DNA from: Amycolatopsis pithecellobii
GTDB taxonomy: Bacteria > Actinomycetota > Actinomycetes > Mycobacteriales > Pseudonocardiaceae
Direction: 5' to 3'
DNA: 45,598 nt
Assembly (NCBI RefSeq): GCF_009707865.1
Contig: NZ_WMBA01000062.1
Location: forward strand, 1-45,598
The translations under genes and the position numbers were made by a program. Numbering within the stretch: the first letter of the stretch is position 1; each line of letters opens with the position of its first letter. Below the pieces are notes generated by a model, which was not told the DNA's origin, searched no databases, and was given only the letters and a program-made list of their open reading frames with translations. Positions 6,944-14,980 of this stretch are shown piece by piece.

Positions 6944-8584
6944 TCAGCGGCCGATCGCCCGGTACCACCGTGGTGAGGTGTTCAGCGGCGGCTTCATGGT
7001 CGCTCGCACCACCAGCACATTCGGTTCGTCGGCGCGCACGAACTCCCCCAGCAACCGGCGGAAGGCGCGGCCGAAGCCCTTGACCTCGTCGGCGTGCACC
7101 CCGAACGACCTGGCCAGGCCGACGAAGTTCGGCGTGTGCAGGTCCACACCACGGTGCGGCACACCGGCGCGGTCCTGGTCGAACCGCAGCATCCCGTACC
7201 CGCCGTCGTCGACGATGATCACCGTCACCGGCAGCGACTCCTGTGCGAGGGTGGCCAGATCACCGCAGCCGTAAAGGAAACCGCCGTCGCCACTCACGCA
7301 CACCACGCGAGAGGCCTCGCCGGCCGCCGCGCCCAATGACGCCGGGAAACCGAAGCCGAGCGTGCCCCAGCCCATAGGGTAGGCGAACCGGCGCGGCGCC
7401 CGCGCCCGCAGGTAGCCGCCTGCCCAGTACCCGGCGATGCACATGTCGGCCACGACGACCGCGCCGTCGGGCAGGGTTTCCTCAAGCGTGCCAAGGAAAT
7501 CCGCGGCTTGGGGCTCGTCCGCGCGCATTCGCCTGCGCACGAGCTCCCCGAGGTTGCGCAGCCGGTCGGACAGTTCGCTCAGCCCGGGGCGTGGCGCCAG
7601 GCCGGTGACCAGCTGACTCACCACGTCACGCGCGTCGCCGACGAGCGTGACGTCCGGCTGGTAGTTCTTGGCGGCGTCCTTCGGGTCGATGTTGACGGAG
7701 ATCAGCTTCGGCGGTTTCGGCATCAGCCAGTTCTGCGTCATCAGCCCGTCGAAATCGGTGCCGACGCCGAGCACCACGTCGGCCTCGTCCCACAGCGCGC
7801 CGACCTCCGGGGCGTGCACCGGCGTCGGCGCGGCACATGGATGCGTGGGTGGCACGAGTCCGCGTGCGGCGAACGTGGTGAGCACCGGTGCGGCCAGCCG
7901 CTCGGCCAGCTCACCGATGATCGGTCCCGCCTCGGCTCGGACCGCGCCACCGCCTGCCCAGATGACCGGGTGCTCCGCGCCGCTGAGCAAGGCGCGTGCG
8001 TAGTCCAGGTCGCCGATGTCGACCGCGGCGAACCGTTCCGTCAGATCGGTGTCCGGTGCGCGTTCCGCTTCCGCGCTGAGGAAATCCGTAGGGATGCCGA
8101 GGTAGACCGGTCCGGCCTGCGGTTCCCGCGCCAGCCGTGCGGCGCGCGCGATCGCCGGCGCGATCTCGGCCGGCGAGTCGACGGTGATCGCCGCCTTCGT
8201 GACCGGAGCGAACATCGCCGCCTGATCACTGGTTTCGTGCAACACACCACGGACCAGGTTGGGCCGGCGCAGTGTGGACGGGATGTCGGTGGCCACCACC
8301 AGCACCGGCGAGGCCGAGGCCATGGCCTCGCCGACCGCGCCCAGCGTGTTCGCGGCGCCAGGGCCGGTGGTGACGATGGCGATCCCGAGCTTGCCGGTCG
8401 CGCGCGCGTACCCGTCGGCCGCATACCCCGCGGTCTGCTCGTGCCGGACCCCGATCAGCCGGATTCCGCTGCCTGCCAGGGCTTCCCAGATCGGGAGGTT
8501 GTGCACACCGGGCAGGCCGAACGCGACATCGGCACCGAGCTCGGCGAGCACATCAACGAGGTGTTGTGCGCCGGTCTTGTTCAC
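6944..8584 (-). CDS. thiamine-diphosphate-dependent enzyme, acetolactate synthase-like
   Basis: A 546-residue ThDP enzyme with the usual Pyr, central and PP domains. The cofactor-activating glutamate is E49 (RHEQTAGYAADGYAR). The PP domain has GDGGFLYGCGDLATL, but the normally Asn-Asn end of the ThDP motif reads VDDGGYGML: two Asp replace the Asn pair. It is an orphan gene with no small ALS subunit and no branched-chain biosynthesis genes nearby, so biosynthetic acetolactate synthase is unlikely; a 2-oxoacid decarboxylase or carboligase fits better. The GTG start at 8584 has TAACCT 6 nt upstream, formed at the edge of a half copy of the 93-bp repeat. Confidence 0.88.
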   Translation of the reverse strand: MNKTGAQHLVDVLAELGADVAFGLPGVHNLPIWEALAGSGIRLIGVRHEQTAGYAADGYARATGKLGIAIVTTGPGAANTLGAVGEAMASASPVLVVATDIPSTLRRPNLVRGVLHETSDQAAMFAPVTKAAITVDSPAEIAPAIARAARLAREPQAGPVYLGIPTDFLSAEAERAPDTDLTERFAAVDIGDLDYARALLSGAEHPVIWAGGGAVRAEAGPIIGELAERLAAPVLTTFAARGLVPPTHPCAAPTPVHAPEVGALWDEADVVLGVGTDFDGLMTQNWLMPKPPKLISVNIDPKDAAKNYQPDVTLVGDARDVVSQLVTGLAPRPGLSELSDRLRNLGELVRRRMRADEPQAADFLGTLEETLPDGAVVVADMCIAGYWAGGYLRARAPRRFAYPMGWGTLGFGFPASLGAAAGEASRVVCVSGDGGFLYGCGDLATLAQESLPVTVIIVDDGGYGMLRFDQDRAGVPHRGVDLHTPNFVGLARSFGVHADEVKGFGRAFRRLLGEFVRADEPNVLVVRATMKPPLNTSPRWYRAIGR

Positions 8585-8590
8585 CCGACC

Positions 8591-8596
8591 AGGTTA
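8591..8596 (-). promoter_or_regulatory. -10 element (TAACCT) formed at repeat edge
   Basis: TAACCT on the minus strand, 6 nt before the GTG at 8584. Its first four to five bases are the terminus of the half repeat at 8592-8627. Confidence 0.5.
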
Positions 8597-8627
8597 CTAA
8601 TCCGACCGAAAGCAGGCGGACACGGTC
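8592..8627 (-). repeat. half copy of the 93-bp inverted-repeat element
   Basis: 36 bp starting GGTTACTAATCCGACCGAAA match the reverse complement of the right end of the copies at 16390 and 39600, with two mismatches (T for C in GTTACC, C for T in AAAGTAGG). The other half is absent. It fills nearly the whole gap between the GST stop and the ThDP gene start. Confidence 0.75.
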
Positions 8628-8634
8628 ACACGCG

Positions 8635-9627
8635 CTACCACTGCGGCGGCAGGATCTCGCCGGCAGGCGGCGGCCCCGGCGGCGTCCCGTCGCCGAAGGG
8701 GCGCCCGCCCAGCGACTCGCGACCGTGCGGCGTGGCCCAGTTCGACAGGTCTGGACCTTTCGGCACGATTCGCGTCGGGTTGATGTTCTCGTGCACCTGG
8801 TAGTAGTGGCGCTTGATGTGGTCGAAGTCCACCGTGTCACCGAATCCAGGGGTCTGGAACAGATCACGAGCATATGCCCACAGCACCGGCAGCTCGGTCA
8901 GCTTGTGCCGGTTGCATTTGAAATGCCCGTGATACACGGCGTCGAATCGAACGAGGGTGGTGAACAACCGGATATCAGCCTCGGTGATCGTATCGCCCAC
9001 CAGAAAACGTTGCCGGGAAAGCCTTTCGGACAATTTGTCGAGCTCGACGAACAGCCGCGAATACGCGTCGTCGTAGGCCGGCTGCTTCGACGCGAAACCG
9101 GCTTCGTACACCGCCGCGTTCACGTCGCGATACACCGTCCGATTGACCTCGTCGATCTCGTCTCGATGCTTTTCCGGATACAGGTCCGGCGCGCCGGGCC
9201 GGTGATATCGCGTCCATTCGGTGGAGAAGTCGAGCGTGATCTGCGGATAGTCATTGGTGACCAACCGCCCGCTCGGGATGTCGACCACCGCGGGCACGCT
9301 GATGCCGCCGTCGTAGTCCGGCTCGGCCGCGTGGTATGCCTCGGCGAGGAAACGTATGCCCAGCACGGGATCCCGGCCGTCCGGGTCCAGGGTGAACCGC
9401 CAGCTGCGCTCGTCTTGGATGGGGTCGGCGACGGCGACCGAAATGGTCTGCTCCAGGCCGAGCAACCGGCGCACGACGAGACCGCGGCTGGCCCATGGGC
9501 AGGCCCGGCTCACCACGAGCCGGTAGCGGCCGGGCTCGGCCGGCCAGCCGTCCTGCCCGTCCGCGGTGATGCGTGCGGCGAAGTGGTTCGGTGCCCGGAC
9601 AAACCGCCCACTCTCTGGATCTGCCAT
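8635..9627 (-). CDS. xi-class glutathione S-transferase family (thiol-hydroquinone reductase)
   Basis: A 330-residue member of the ECM4/YqjG (xi) class, whose characterised members reductively remove glutathione from glutathionyl-hydroquinones. The catalytic CPWA motif (C43 in VSRACPWASRG) is intact. The C-terminal helical domain has the class features RFLVGDTITEADIRLFTTLVRFD and the final HYYQVHENINPTRIVPKGP. Length is typical. Actinomycetes make mycothiol rather than glutathione, so the natural thiol is probably mycothiol; this is inference. The ATG at 9627 has TACGCT 6 nt upstream (9634-9639). Confidence 0.92.
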   Translation of the reverse strand: MADPESGRFVRAPNHFAARITADGQDGWPAEPGRYRLVVSRACPWASRGLVVRRLLGLEQTISVAVADPIQDERSWRFTLDPDGRDPVLGIRFLAEAYHAAEPDYDGGISVPAVVDIPSGRLVTNDYPQITLDFSTEWTRYHRPGAPDLYPEKHRDEIDEVNRTVYRDVNAAVYEAGFASKQPAYDDAYSRLFVELDKLSERLSRQRFLVGDTITEADIRLFTTLVRFDAVYHGHFKCNRHKLTELPVLWAYARDLFQTPGFGDTVDFDHIKRHYYQVHENINPTRIVPKGPDLSNWATPHGRESLGGRPFGDGTPPGPPPAGEILPPQW

Positions 9628-9633
9628 ACCACC

Positions 9634-9639
9634 AGCGTA
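9634..9639 (-). promoter_or_regulatory. -10 element (TACGCT) of GST gene
   Basis: TACGCT lies 6 nt before the ATG at 9627 on the minus strand. A divergent TAGCAT at 9650-9655 may serve the WS/DGAT gene. Confidence 0.5.
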
Positions 9640-9688
9640 GGCACGCGCCTAGCATTGTGCGTGACTCCGGCATGAGAGGCGGCCGCCC

Positions 9689-11038
9689 ATGGCACTGATG
9701 CCCTTCACCGACTCGATGTTCCTTCTCGTCGAAAGCCGGGAACATCCGATGCACGTGGGTGGCCTGCAACTGTTCCGCAAACCCGATGGTGCCGGTGACG
9801 ATTTCCTGCACGGGTTGCGCGACGATCTGCTGAAGGCCGACGACGTCCCGCCGTTGTTCCTTCGCCGACCTGCGCGTCCGGTCAACACAGCCGGCTATCT
9901 GGCGTGGACGCAGGAGTCGGAGATCGATCTCGACTACCATTTCCGCCACTCGGCGCTGCCGCAGCCGGGCCGGATTCGTGAGCTGCTGGAGCTGGCGTCG
10001 GCGTGGCACAGCACCCTGCTCGACCGGCATCGCCCGCTGTGGGAGATCCATCTCGTGGAAGGCCTGCGGGACGGCCGGTTCGCGATGTTCAGCAAGATCC
10101 ATCACGCGTTGCTGGACGGGGTTTCCGCGCTGCGCCATCTGCAGGGGACGTTGAGTGAGGACCCGGACGATCGCGCGTGCCCCCCGCCGTGGGGGTCACG
10201 GCGGGAGTCGCAGTCGAGGCCGTCCCGTGGCCTGCCGTCGATGCTGAAAACGTTGCAGCAGCTCGCGAGTGTCGCGCCGGCCGCGGTCAAAGTGGCGAAC
10301 GAAGCGTTCCGCGAGCACACCTTGACGTTGCCGATGCAGGCGCCGCGCACGATGTTCAACGTCCCGATCGGCGGGGCCCGGCGGTTCGCCGCGCAGTCGT
10401 GGCCGCTGTCGCGGGTGCGCGCGATCGCGGCGAGAACAGGGACTTCACGCAACGACGTCGTGCTCGCGATGTGCGCCGGTGCGTTGCGCGATTACCTGAT
10501 CGAGCAGAGCGCGCTGCCCGATGCGCCGCTGATCGCGATGGTGCCGGTGTCGATGCGCAAGCAGACGGAAGGCGAGTCGAGCGGCAACCAGATCGGGGCC
10601 ATGCTGTGCAATCTGGGCACCGACAAGTCCGACGCGGCGGCGCGGTTGATGACGATCTACCAGTCGACGCGTGATGCGAAGCGGATCTTCAAGGAGCTGA
10701 CGCCGCTCCAGACGCTGTTGTTGTCGGGGCTCAACGTGGCACAGTTGGGCATCTCGACGGTGCCGGGTGTCGTGACCAGCACGCGGCCGCCGTTCAATCT
10801 GGTGATCTCGAACGTGCCGGGCCCGCGCAAGGAGATGTACTGGAACGGCGCGCATCTGGACGGCATCTACCCGGCGTCGGTGCTGCTGGACGGGCAGGCG
10901 CTGAACATCACCCTGACCAGCAACGGGGACAACCTGGATTTCGGCATCACCGGTTGCCGCCGCAGCGTCCCCCACCTGCAACGGCTGCTGCTGCACCTCG
11001 ACACCGCGCTGACGGAGCTCGAAGTCGCGACCGCGTAG
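9689..11038 (+). CDS. wax ester synthase/diacylglycerol acyltransferase (WS/DGAT)
   Basis: A 449-residue acyltransferase of the actinobacterial WS/DGAT (Tgs-like) family, which joins acyl-CoA to diacylglycerol or fatty alcohols to make storage lipid. The active-site HHxxxDG motif is complete at H138-H139-ALL-D143-G144 (KIHHALLDGVSA). The C-terminal domain contains the conserved NLVISNVPGPR block and a PVSMR segment. Length is typical (440-480). TAGCAT at 9650-9655 may be the -10. GAGAGG is 9 nt before the ATG, so this gene seems to have a short leader. It ends 2 nt from the convergent toxin gene. Confidence 0.93.
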   Translation: MALMPFTDSMFLLVESREHPMHVGGLQLFRKPDGAGDDFLHGLRDDLLKADDVPPLFLRRPARPVNTAGYLAWTQESEIDLDYHFRHSALPQPGRIRELLELASAWHSTLLDRHRPLWEIHLVEGLRDGRFAMFSKIHHALLDGVSALRHLQGTLSEDPDDRACPPPWGSRRESQSRPSRGLPSMLKTLQQLASVAPAAVKVANEAFREHTLTLPMQAPRTMFNVPIGGARRFAAQSWPLSRVRAIAARTGTSRNDVVLAMCAGALRDYLIEQSALPDAPLIAMVPVSMRKQTEGESSGNQIGAMLCNLGTDKSDAAARLMTIYQSTRDAKRIFKELTPLQTLLLSGLNVAQLGISTVPGVVTSTRPPFNLVISNVPGPRKEMYWNGAHLDGIYPASVLLDGQALNITLTSNGDNLDFGITGCRRSVPHLQRLLLHLDTALTELEVATA

Positions 11039-11040
11039 GG

Positions 11041-11424
11041 CTAACCGGCGAAGGTACGCAATCCGGCCGCGATCTCCGGCACCTCGACGTCACCCGTGGC
11101 GGCCGCGAGTACGAGCTTCTCCGCGGCGTCCACATCAAGCCCCGCGCCCAGCCGTTCCCCGTTGACCTCGAGGAACACCCACGCCGCGGCCCACGCGGCC
11201 CTCTTGTTCCCGTCGACGAGACCGTGGTTGCGTACCAGCGAATGCAGCAGGGCCGCGGCTTTCGTGAACAGATCCGGATAGGCGTCCTGCCCGAAAACGG
11301 TCGCCGACGGGCGCGCGACCGCCGCCGCGAGCAGACCGAAGTCGCGCACTTCGACCGGACCGCCTGCCGCGTACCGAGTCGCCGTCAGGACATCCTCGAC
11401 GTCGAGGTAGTACGGCTCGTGCAC
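11041..11424 (-). CDS. Doc-type toxin (Fic/Doc family)
   Basis: A 127-residue death-on-curing toxin. The Fic/Doc active-site motif reads HGLVDGNKRAAW (H67 to W78). Doc proteins phosphorylate elongation factor Tu and stop translation, and the catalytic His and the DGNK loop are intact here. Alternating Leu/Ala helices before the motif (FTKAAALLHSLVRN) match the family. GTG start: its first base is the last base of the antitoxin stop codon (TAGTG), a tight coupling typical of toxin-antitoxin operons. It is probably expressed only from the antitoxin promoter. Confidence 0.9.
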   Translation of the reverse strand: MHEPYYLDVEDVLTATRYAAGGPVEVRDFGLLAAAVARPSATVFGQDAYPDLFTKAAALLHSLVRNHGLVDGNKRAAWAAAWVFLEVNGERLGAGLDVDAAEKLVLAAATGDVEVPEIAAGLRTFAG

Positions 11425-11624
11425 TACCGCGCCAGTCGCTCGTTGAGCTCCTCGCTGATCGAGGCGACCCTGGCCGCGGCCTCGCGGATCAGGTGCTTGC
11501 GGGAGGACACGACCGACACCACCGCGTCATGCGCCACCGCCTTGAGCGACCTGCCCTCGCGCTCGGCGGTCGAGCGGAGGTCAGCCATCTCCTCGTCGGT
11601 GAACTGCAGGTTGAGCGCCGTCAT
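11424..11624 (-). CDS. antitoxin of the Doc-type pair
   Basis: A 66-residue protein directly upstream of and overlapping the toxin gene by one base. The N-terminal half (TALNLQFTDEEMADLRSTA ... GRSLKAVAHDAVV) looks like a ribbon-helix-helix DNA-binding domain. The C-terminal helix (HLIREAAARVASISEELNERLAR) would be the toxin-binding tail. The start at ATG 11624 has TACCTT 6 nt upstream, overlapped by a perfect inverted repeat (11632-11651) that is the likely autoregulatory operator. The RHH assignment comes from pattern, not from a search. Confidence 0.82.
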   Translation of the reverse strand: MTALNLQFTDEEMADLRSTAEREGRSLKAVAHDAVVSVVSSRKHLIREAAARVASISEELNERLAR

Positions 11625-11631
11625 ACACCGA

Positions 11632-11651
11632 AGGTACCAAATCAGGTACCT
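11632..11651 (-). promoter_or_regulatory. toxin-antitoxin operator overlapping the -10
   Basis: Perfect 7-bp arms AGGTACC (11632-11638) and GGTACCT (11645-11651) with a 6-bp spacer. The left arm overlaps the -10 TACCTT (11631-11636, minus strand), which sits 6 nt before the antitoxin ATG. Binding here would block transcription, as in other autoregulated toxin-antitoxin operons. Confidence 0.65.
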
Positions 11652-11657
11652 ACCCGG

Positions 11658-13055
11658 CTAGCCGCCCAGGGCGAGCCTGCTCAGCCGGACCGGGCGGATC
11701 TCCTCCACCAGCTTCGCCACGGCCAGCACCAGGTCGTCCGAGTGCCGCGGGCCGACGATCTGCAAGCCGACCGGCCAGCCGCTCTCGGTGATCCCGACCG
11801 GCACGCTGATCGCCGGCTGCTGGGTCATGTTGAACGGGTAGGTGAACGGCGTCCACTCCGGCCAGCTCGACATGCCACTGCCGGGCGGTACCTCGTGCCC
11901 GGCCTCGAACGGCGGGATGCCGACGGTCGGCGTGATGAGCACATCGAACCGGGTGTGGAACTCGCCCATCAGGATGCCCAGCGCGGCCCGCTCCGCGGTG
12001 GCCGCCAGGTAGTCCGCGGCCGAGAAAGTCTTGCCCTGCTCCCAGACTCGCCGCAGCCCAGGGTCCACTTTGTCCTCAGAACCGGGCGGGAACGTATTGA
12101 GCCACTGCGCCGCGCCGGTTGACCACAGGACGTCGAACGCGTCCTTCGGGTCCGCGAAACCCGGGTCGGACTCCTCGATCCGCAATCCCGCGTCGTCGAG
12201 CGCGTTGACCGCCGACCGCACGAGCTGCGCGACCTCCGGGTCGACGTGCGCGTAACCCAGCGTCGGCGAAAACGCCGCGATGAGACCGCGTACGTCACGC
12301 CGCACCGCTTCGCGATAGGCACTCAGCGGCGGCGGAAGTGCCGCCGGGTCACGGTGATCGGGCAGGGCGAGCACGTCCAGCAGCAACGCCACATCGTCGA
12401 CCGAGCGCGCCATCGGCCCGGCGTGCGAAAGCGGGCCGAACGGGCTCGCCGGGTACAGCGGGATGCGCCCGTGTGTCGGCTTGAGACCGACGATGCCGCA
12501 GAACGCCGCCGGGATCCGCACCGAGCCGCCGCCGTCGGTGCCGACCGACAGCTCACCCATCCCGGCCGCGACCGCCGCCGCGCTACCACCGCTGGAACCA
12601 CCGGAAGTCAGCGACGTGTCCCACGGATTCCGCGTGATACCAGTGAGTTCACTGTCGGTGACCCCCTTCCACGCAAGCTCGGGGGTGGTCGTCTTGCCGA
12701 GCAGCACGAGGCCGTTTTCGCGCAGCCGCGCGGTGACCGGGCTGTCGACATCCCACTGCTGATTCCGGTCGATGCTGGTGGAGCCACGCAGTGTGGGCCA
12801 GCCGCTGGTGAGGAACATGTCCTTGATCGACGTCGGGACCCCGTCGAGCCAGCCGATCGGATTCCCTTCCCGCCAACGGGTTTCCGACGCTTTCGCGCCT
12901 TCCAGCGCGACCTCACGGTCAACCAGGCAGAAGGCGTTGACTTCACCGTCCCGTTCCTCGATCGCCCGCAAGGCGGCCTCGGTCGCCTCGACCGGCGAGA
13001 TCTCACCGGTCGAGTAAGCAGCGACGAGCTCACTCGCCGTCAACAGGGTGCTCAT
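11658..13055 (-). CDS. amidase (amidase signature family)
   Basis: A 465-residue amidase-signature hydrolase that cleaves a C-N amide bond. The Ser-cisSer-Lys triad is visible: K78 (PTSIKDM), S155 (SGGSSGGS) and the nucleophile S178 (GTDGGGSVRIPA). The frame extends 21 codons upstream, but ATG 13055 has GAGGAG 4-5 nt before it and starts the family fold (LTASELVAAYSTGEISPVEA). There are no GatB/GatC partners, so it is a catabolic amidase rather than the tRNA amidotransferase. It lies 84 bp behind the hydroxyacid dehydrogenase in the same direction and probably belongs to the same transcript. The substrate is unknown; an amide of a dicarboxylate is one option given the maleate-isomerase-like neighbours. 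Confidence 0.92.
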   Translation of the reverse strand: MSTLLTASELVAAYSTGEISPVEATEAALRAIEERDGEVNAFCLVDREVALEGAKASETRWREGNPIGWLDGVPTSIKDMFLTSGWPTLRGSTSIDRNQQWDVDSPVTARLRENGLVLLGKTTTPELAWKGVTDSELTGITRNPWDTSLTSGGSSGGSAAAVAAGMGELSVGTDGGGSVRIPAAFCGIVGLKPTHGRIPLYPASPFGPLSHAGPMARSVDDVALLLDVLALPDHRDPAALPPPLSAYREAVRRDVRGLIAAFSPTLGYAHVDPEVAQLVRSAVNALDDAGLRIEESDPGFADPKDAFDVLWSTGAAQWLNTFPPGSEDKVDPGLRRVWEQGKTFSAADYLAATAERAALGILMGEFHTRFDVLITPTVGIPPFEAGHEVPPGSGMSSWPEWTPFTYPFNMTQQPAISVPVGITESGWPVGLQIVGPRHSDDLVLAVAKLVEEIRPVRLSRLALGG

Positions 13056-13139
13056 CTTGCTCCTCAGTATCCTGCGGGACACCCGCACCCGCTCGGCACC
13101 GGCAAGCAGGCTGCGCAATTGTGGCTCACCGCTGCCTCC

Positions 13140-14117
13140 TCAGTGCCCCGACGGCACGTAGCCCAACTGTTTGTCCACGACATTACGAAGCGGCAGGTCA
13201 GTCTGCCAGCGTTCGAAGTTGTCCGCGAACACCTCGACCAGCGTGTTGCGCCAGCCGGCGAAATCACCCGACATGTGCGGCGAGACGAGCACGTTCGGCA
13301 ATGTCCACAGTGGATGGTCGGACGGCAGCGGCTCGGTCTCGAACACATCCAGTGCGGCCCCGGCGATCCGGCCGTCCCGCAGTGCCTGGACCAGATCGCT
13401 CGTCACGACCAGTTCACCGCGACCGACGTTGACGAACCGCGCTGTCGGCTTCATCGCGGCGAACGCGGCCCCGTCGAACAGTCCCTTGGTCTGCTCGGTC
13501 AGCGGCGCGACGGCGATCACGTAGTCGAACTCGGGCAGCACCCGGACAAGATCGGCGGAGGCGTACACCGTCCCGAAATCCGGGTCATCGTCGCGGGCCC
13601 TTCGGCCCATCCCGGACACCGGCATGCCGGCGGCCCGCAACAGCCGCGCGATCGCCCGCCCGATCGGGCCGGTGCCGACCACGAGCGCACGGCGGCCCGC
13701 GACCCGTTCGCTTTCCCGGTGCTGCCACCGGCGCTCGCGCTGCAGGTCCAGCGAGCGTGACAGATCCTTGGCGAAGGCGATCACCACGCCGAGCACGTAC
13801 TCGGCGATCGAGCTGTCGAACACCCCACGCGAATTGGTCAAGATCACTTCGCTGTCCCGCAGCTCGGGGAACATCACCGGATCGACCCCGGCGCTCGCGA
13901 TGTGCACCCACCGGATCCGGTCGGCGGCATGCCAGGCAGCCGGCACCGCGCCGGACAGGAAATCGTAGACGAACAGCGCGTCGGCTCCGCGCAGCGCCTC
14001 AGCCAGGCCCTTTTCATCGGTGTAACGAACGTCCGCCGCGGATTCGATGGAGTCCATGTCCGGGGGACGCTGGTCACCGCATAGCACGGTCAACACCGTT
14101 GTCTTCGGCCCGATCAC
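13140..14117 (-). CDS. D-isomer-specific 2-hydroxyacid dehydrogenase
   Basis: A 325-residue NAD(P)-dependent dehydrogenase of the D-2-hydroxyacid family. The Rossmann motif GTGPIGRAIAR is near residue 140. The catalytic Arg lies in NVGRGELV, the Glu in DVFETEPLP and the His in SPHMSG, so all three key residues are present. The frame runs upstream to 14168, but GTG 14117 is preferred: on the minus strand TTGACA (14147-14152), a 17-bp spacer and TACCGT (14124-14129) form a near-ideal promoter, and the GTG sits 6 nt after the -10, so the mRNA is probably leaderless. The -35 lies inside operator O1 of the GntR palindrome set. It probably interconverts a 2-oxoacid and a D-2-hydroxyacid in the cluster pathway. 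Confidence 0.92.
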   Translation of the reverse strand: MIGPKTTVLTVLCGDQRPPDMDSIESAADVRYTDEKGLAEALRGADALFVYDFLSGAVPAAWHAADRIRWVHIASAGVDPVMFPELRDSEVILTNSRGVFDSSIAEYVLGVVIAFAKDLSRSLDLQRERRWQHRESERVAGRRALVVGTGPIGRAIARLLRAAGMPVSGMGRRARDDDPDFGTVYASADLVRVLPEFDYVIAVAPLTEQTKGLFDGAAFAAMKPTARFVNVGRGELVVTSDLVQALRDGRIAGAALDVFETEPLPSDHPLWTLPNVLVSPHMSGDFAGWRNTLVEVFADNFERWQTDLPLRNVVDKQLGYVPSGH

Positions 14118-14118
14118 G

Positions 14119-14158
14119 TTGACACGGTATGAGCCGCTCGTATGATTGTCAACAATCC
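14119..14158. promoter_or_regulatory. divergent promoters with operator O1
   Basis: Plus strand: TTGACA (14119-14124), 16-bp spacer, TATGAT (14141-14146). Minus strand: TTGACA (complement of 14147-14152), 17-bp spacer, TACCGT (complement of 14124-14129). The palindrome GATTGTCAACAATC (14144-14157; 6-bp arms, CA centre) overlaps the plus-strand -10/+1 and the minus-strand -35. One bound repressor could therefore shut both directions. Both promoters are unusually close to consensus for this GC-rich genome. Confidence 0.75.
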
Positions 14159-14210
14159 GAGGGTCCACCCCGGAGGCCTTCTTCCAGAGCGTTACCTTCG
14201 GAGCCGAGCC

Positions 14211-14951
14211 TTGGATCTGGACTTCCCTGCCTTCGACGGGCCGCTGGCCCAGCGGGGCATCGGCGTCATCGCGCCGTTCGACCTGGCGCTGGAGCGCGAG
14301 CTCTGGCGCTGGGTACCGATGGAGGTGTCACTGCACCTCGCCCGCACCCCGTACGAGCCGGTACCGGTCAGCATGGAAATGGCGCAGCTGGTCAGCAACA
14401 GCGCGCACCTGGCTGCCGCGACACGCGACGTACTGCACGTCGAGCCCGAGGTGGTCGCGTACCTGTGCACCTCGGGCAGCTTCGTCAACGGCATCGACTA
14501 CGAACGTTCGCTGTGCAAGGCGATCTGTGACGCCGGCGCCCCGGAGGCGGTGACCACGTCGGGCGCGCTCGCCGAGGTGCTGGACCAGCTGGACGTGCGC
14601 CGCGTCTCGGTGATCACGCCGTACGACGCGGACCTGACCGGGAAGCTGCACGACTTCCTCGCCGAGATGAACGTGGAAACGCTGTCCAGCGAACATCTCG
14701 GGCTCGGTGGCGGCATCTGGAAGGTCAGTTACCGGACGATCGCCGAGCGCATTTTCAGCGCCGACCATCCCGACGCCGAGGCGATCTTCGTCAGCTGCAC
14801 GAACCTGCCGACCTACGATCTGATCGAGCCGCTGGAGGCCGCGCTCGGCAAGCCGGTGCTGACCGCGAACCAGCTGACCATGTGGGCCTGCCTGAAAAGG
14901 ATGGCGCTGCCCATCGTCGGTCCCGGAAAATGGCTCAAGGACGTATCGTAG
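14211..14951 (+). CDS. Asp/Glu racemase superfamily, maleate cis-trans isomerase-like (two-Cys)
   Basis: About 246 residues. The frame is open from ATG 14142, but that codon lies inside the -10 element and the operator, so it cannot be in the mRNA. The TTG at 14211, 7 nt after GGAG, is the best alternative and gives the usual length of about 250. Both active-site cysteines of the superfamily are present: C86 (YLCTSGSF) and C196 (VSCTNLPTYD), spaced as in maleate isomerases, where one Cys adds to the substrate. The C-terminal LGKPVLTANQ block is conserved. By family it could isomerise maleate to fumarate, racemise an amino acid or handle a substituted malonate. It is followed by a paralogue under operator O2. 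Confidence 0.85.
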   Translation: MDLDFPAFDGPLAQRGIGVIAPFDLALERELWRWVPMEVSLHLARTPYEPVPVSMEMAQLVSNSAHLAAATRDVLHVEPEVVAYLCTSGSFVNGIDYERSLCKAICDAGAPEAVTTSGALAEVLDQLDVRRVSVITPYDADLTGKLHDFLAEMNVETLSSEHLGLGGGIWKVSYRTIAERIFSADHPDAEAIFVSCTNLPTYDLIEPLEAALGKPVLTANQLTMWACLKRMALPIVGPGKWLKDVS

Positions 14952-14965
14952 GATTGTCGACAACC
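14952..14965 (+). promoter_or_regulatory. operator O2 (GATTGTCGACAACC)
   Basis: Core TTGTCGACAA is a perfect 10-bp palindrome. It starts right after the stop codon of the first isomerase-like gene and lies 15 bp before the GTG of the second. It shares the ATTGTCRACAAY pattern with O1 and O3. Confidence 0.65.
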
Positions 14966-14980
14966 TACACGGGAGGTCAC

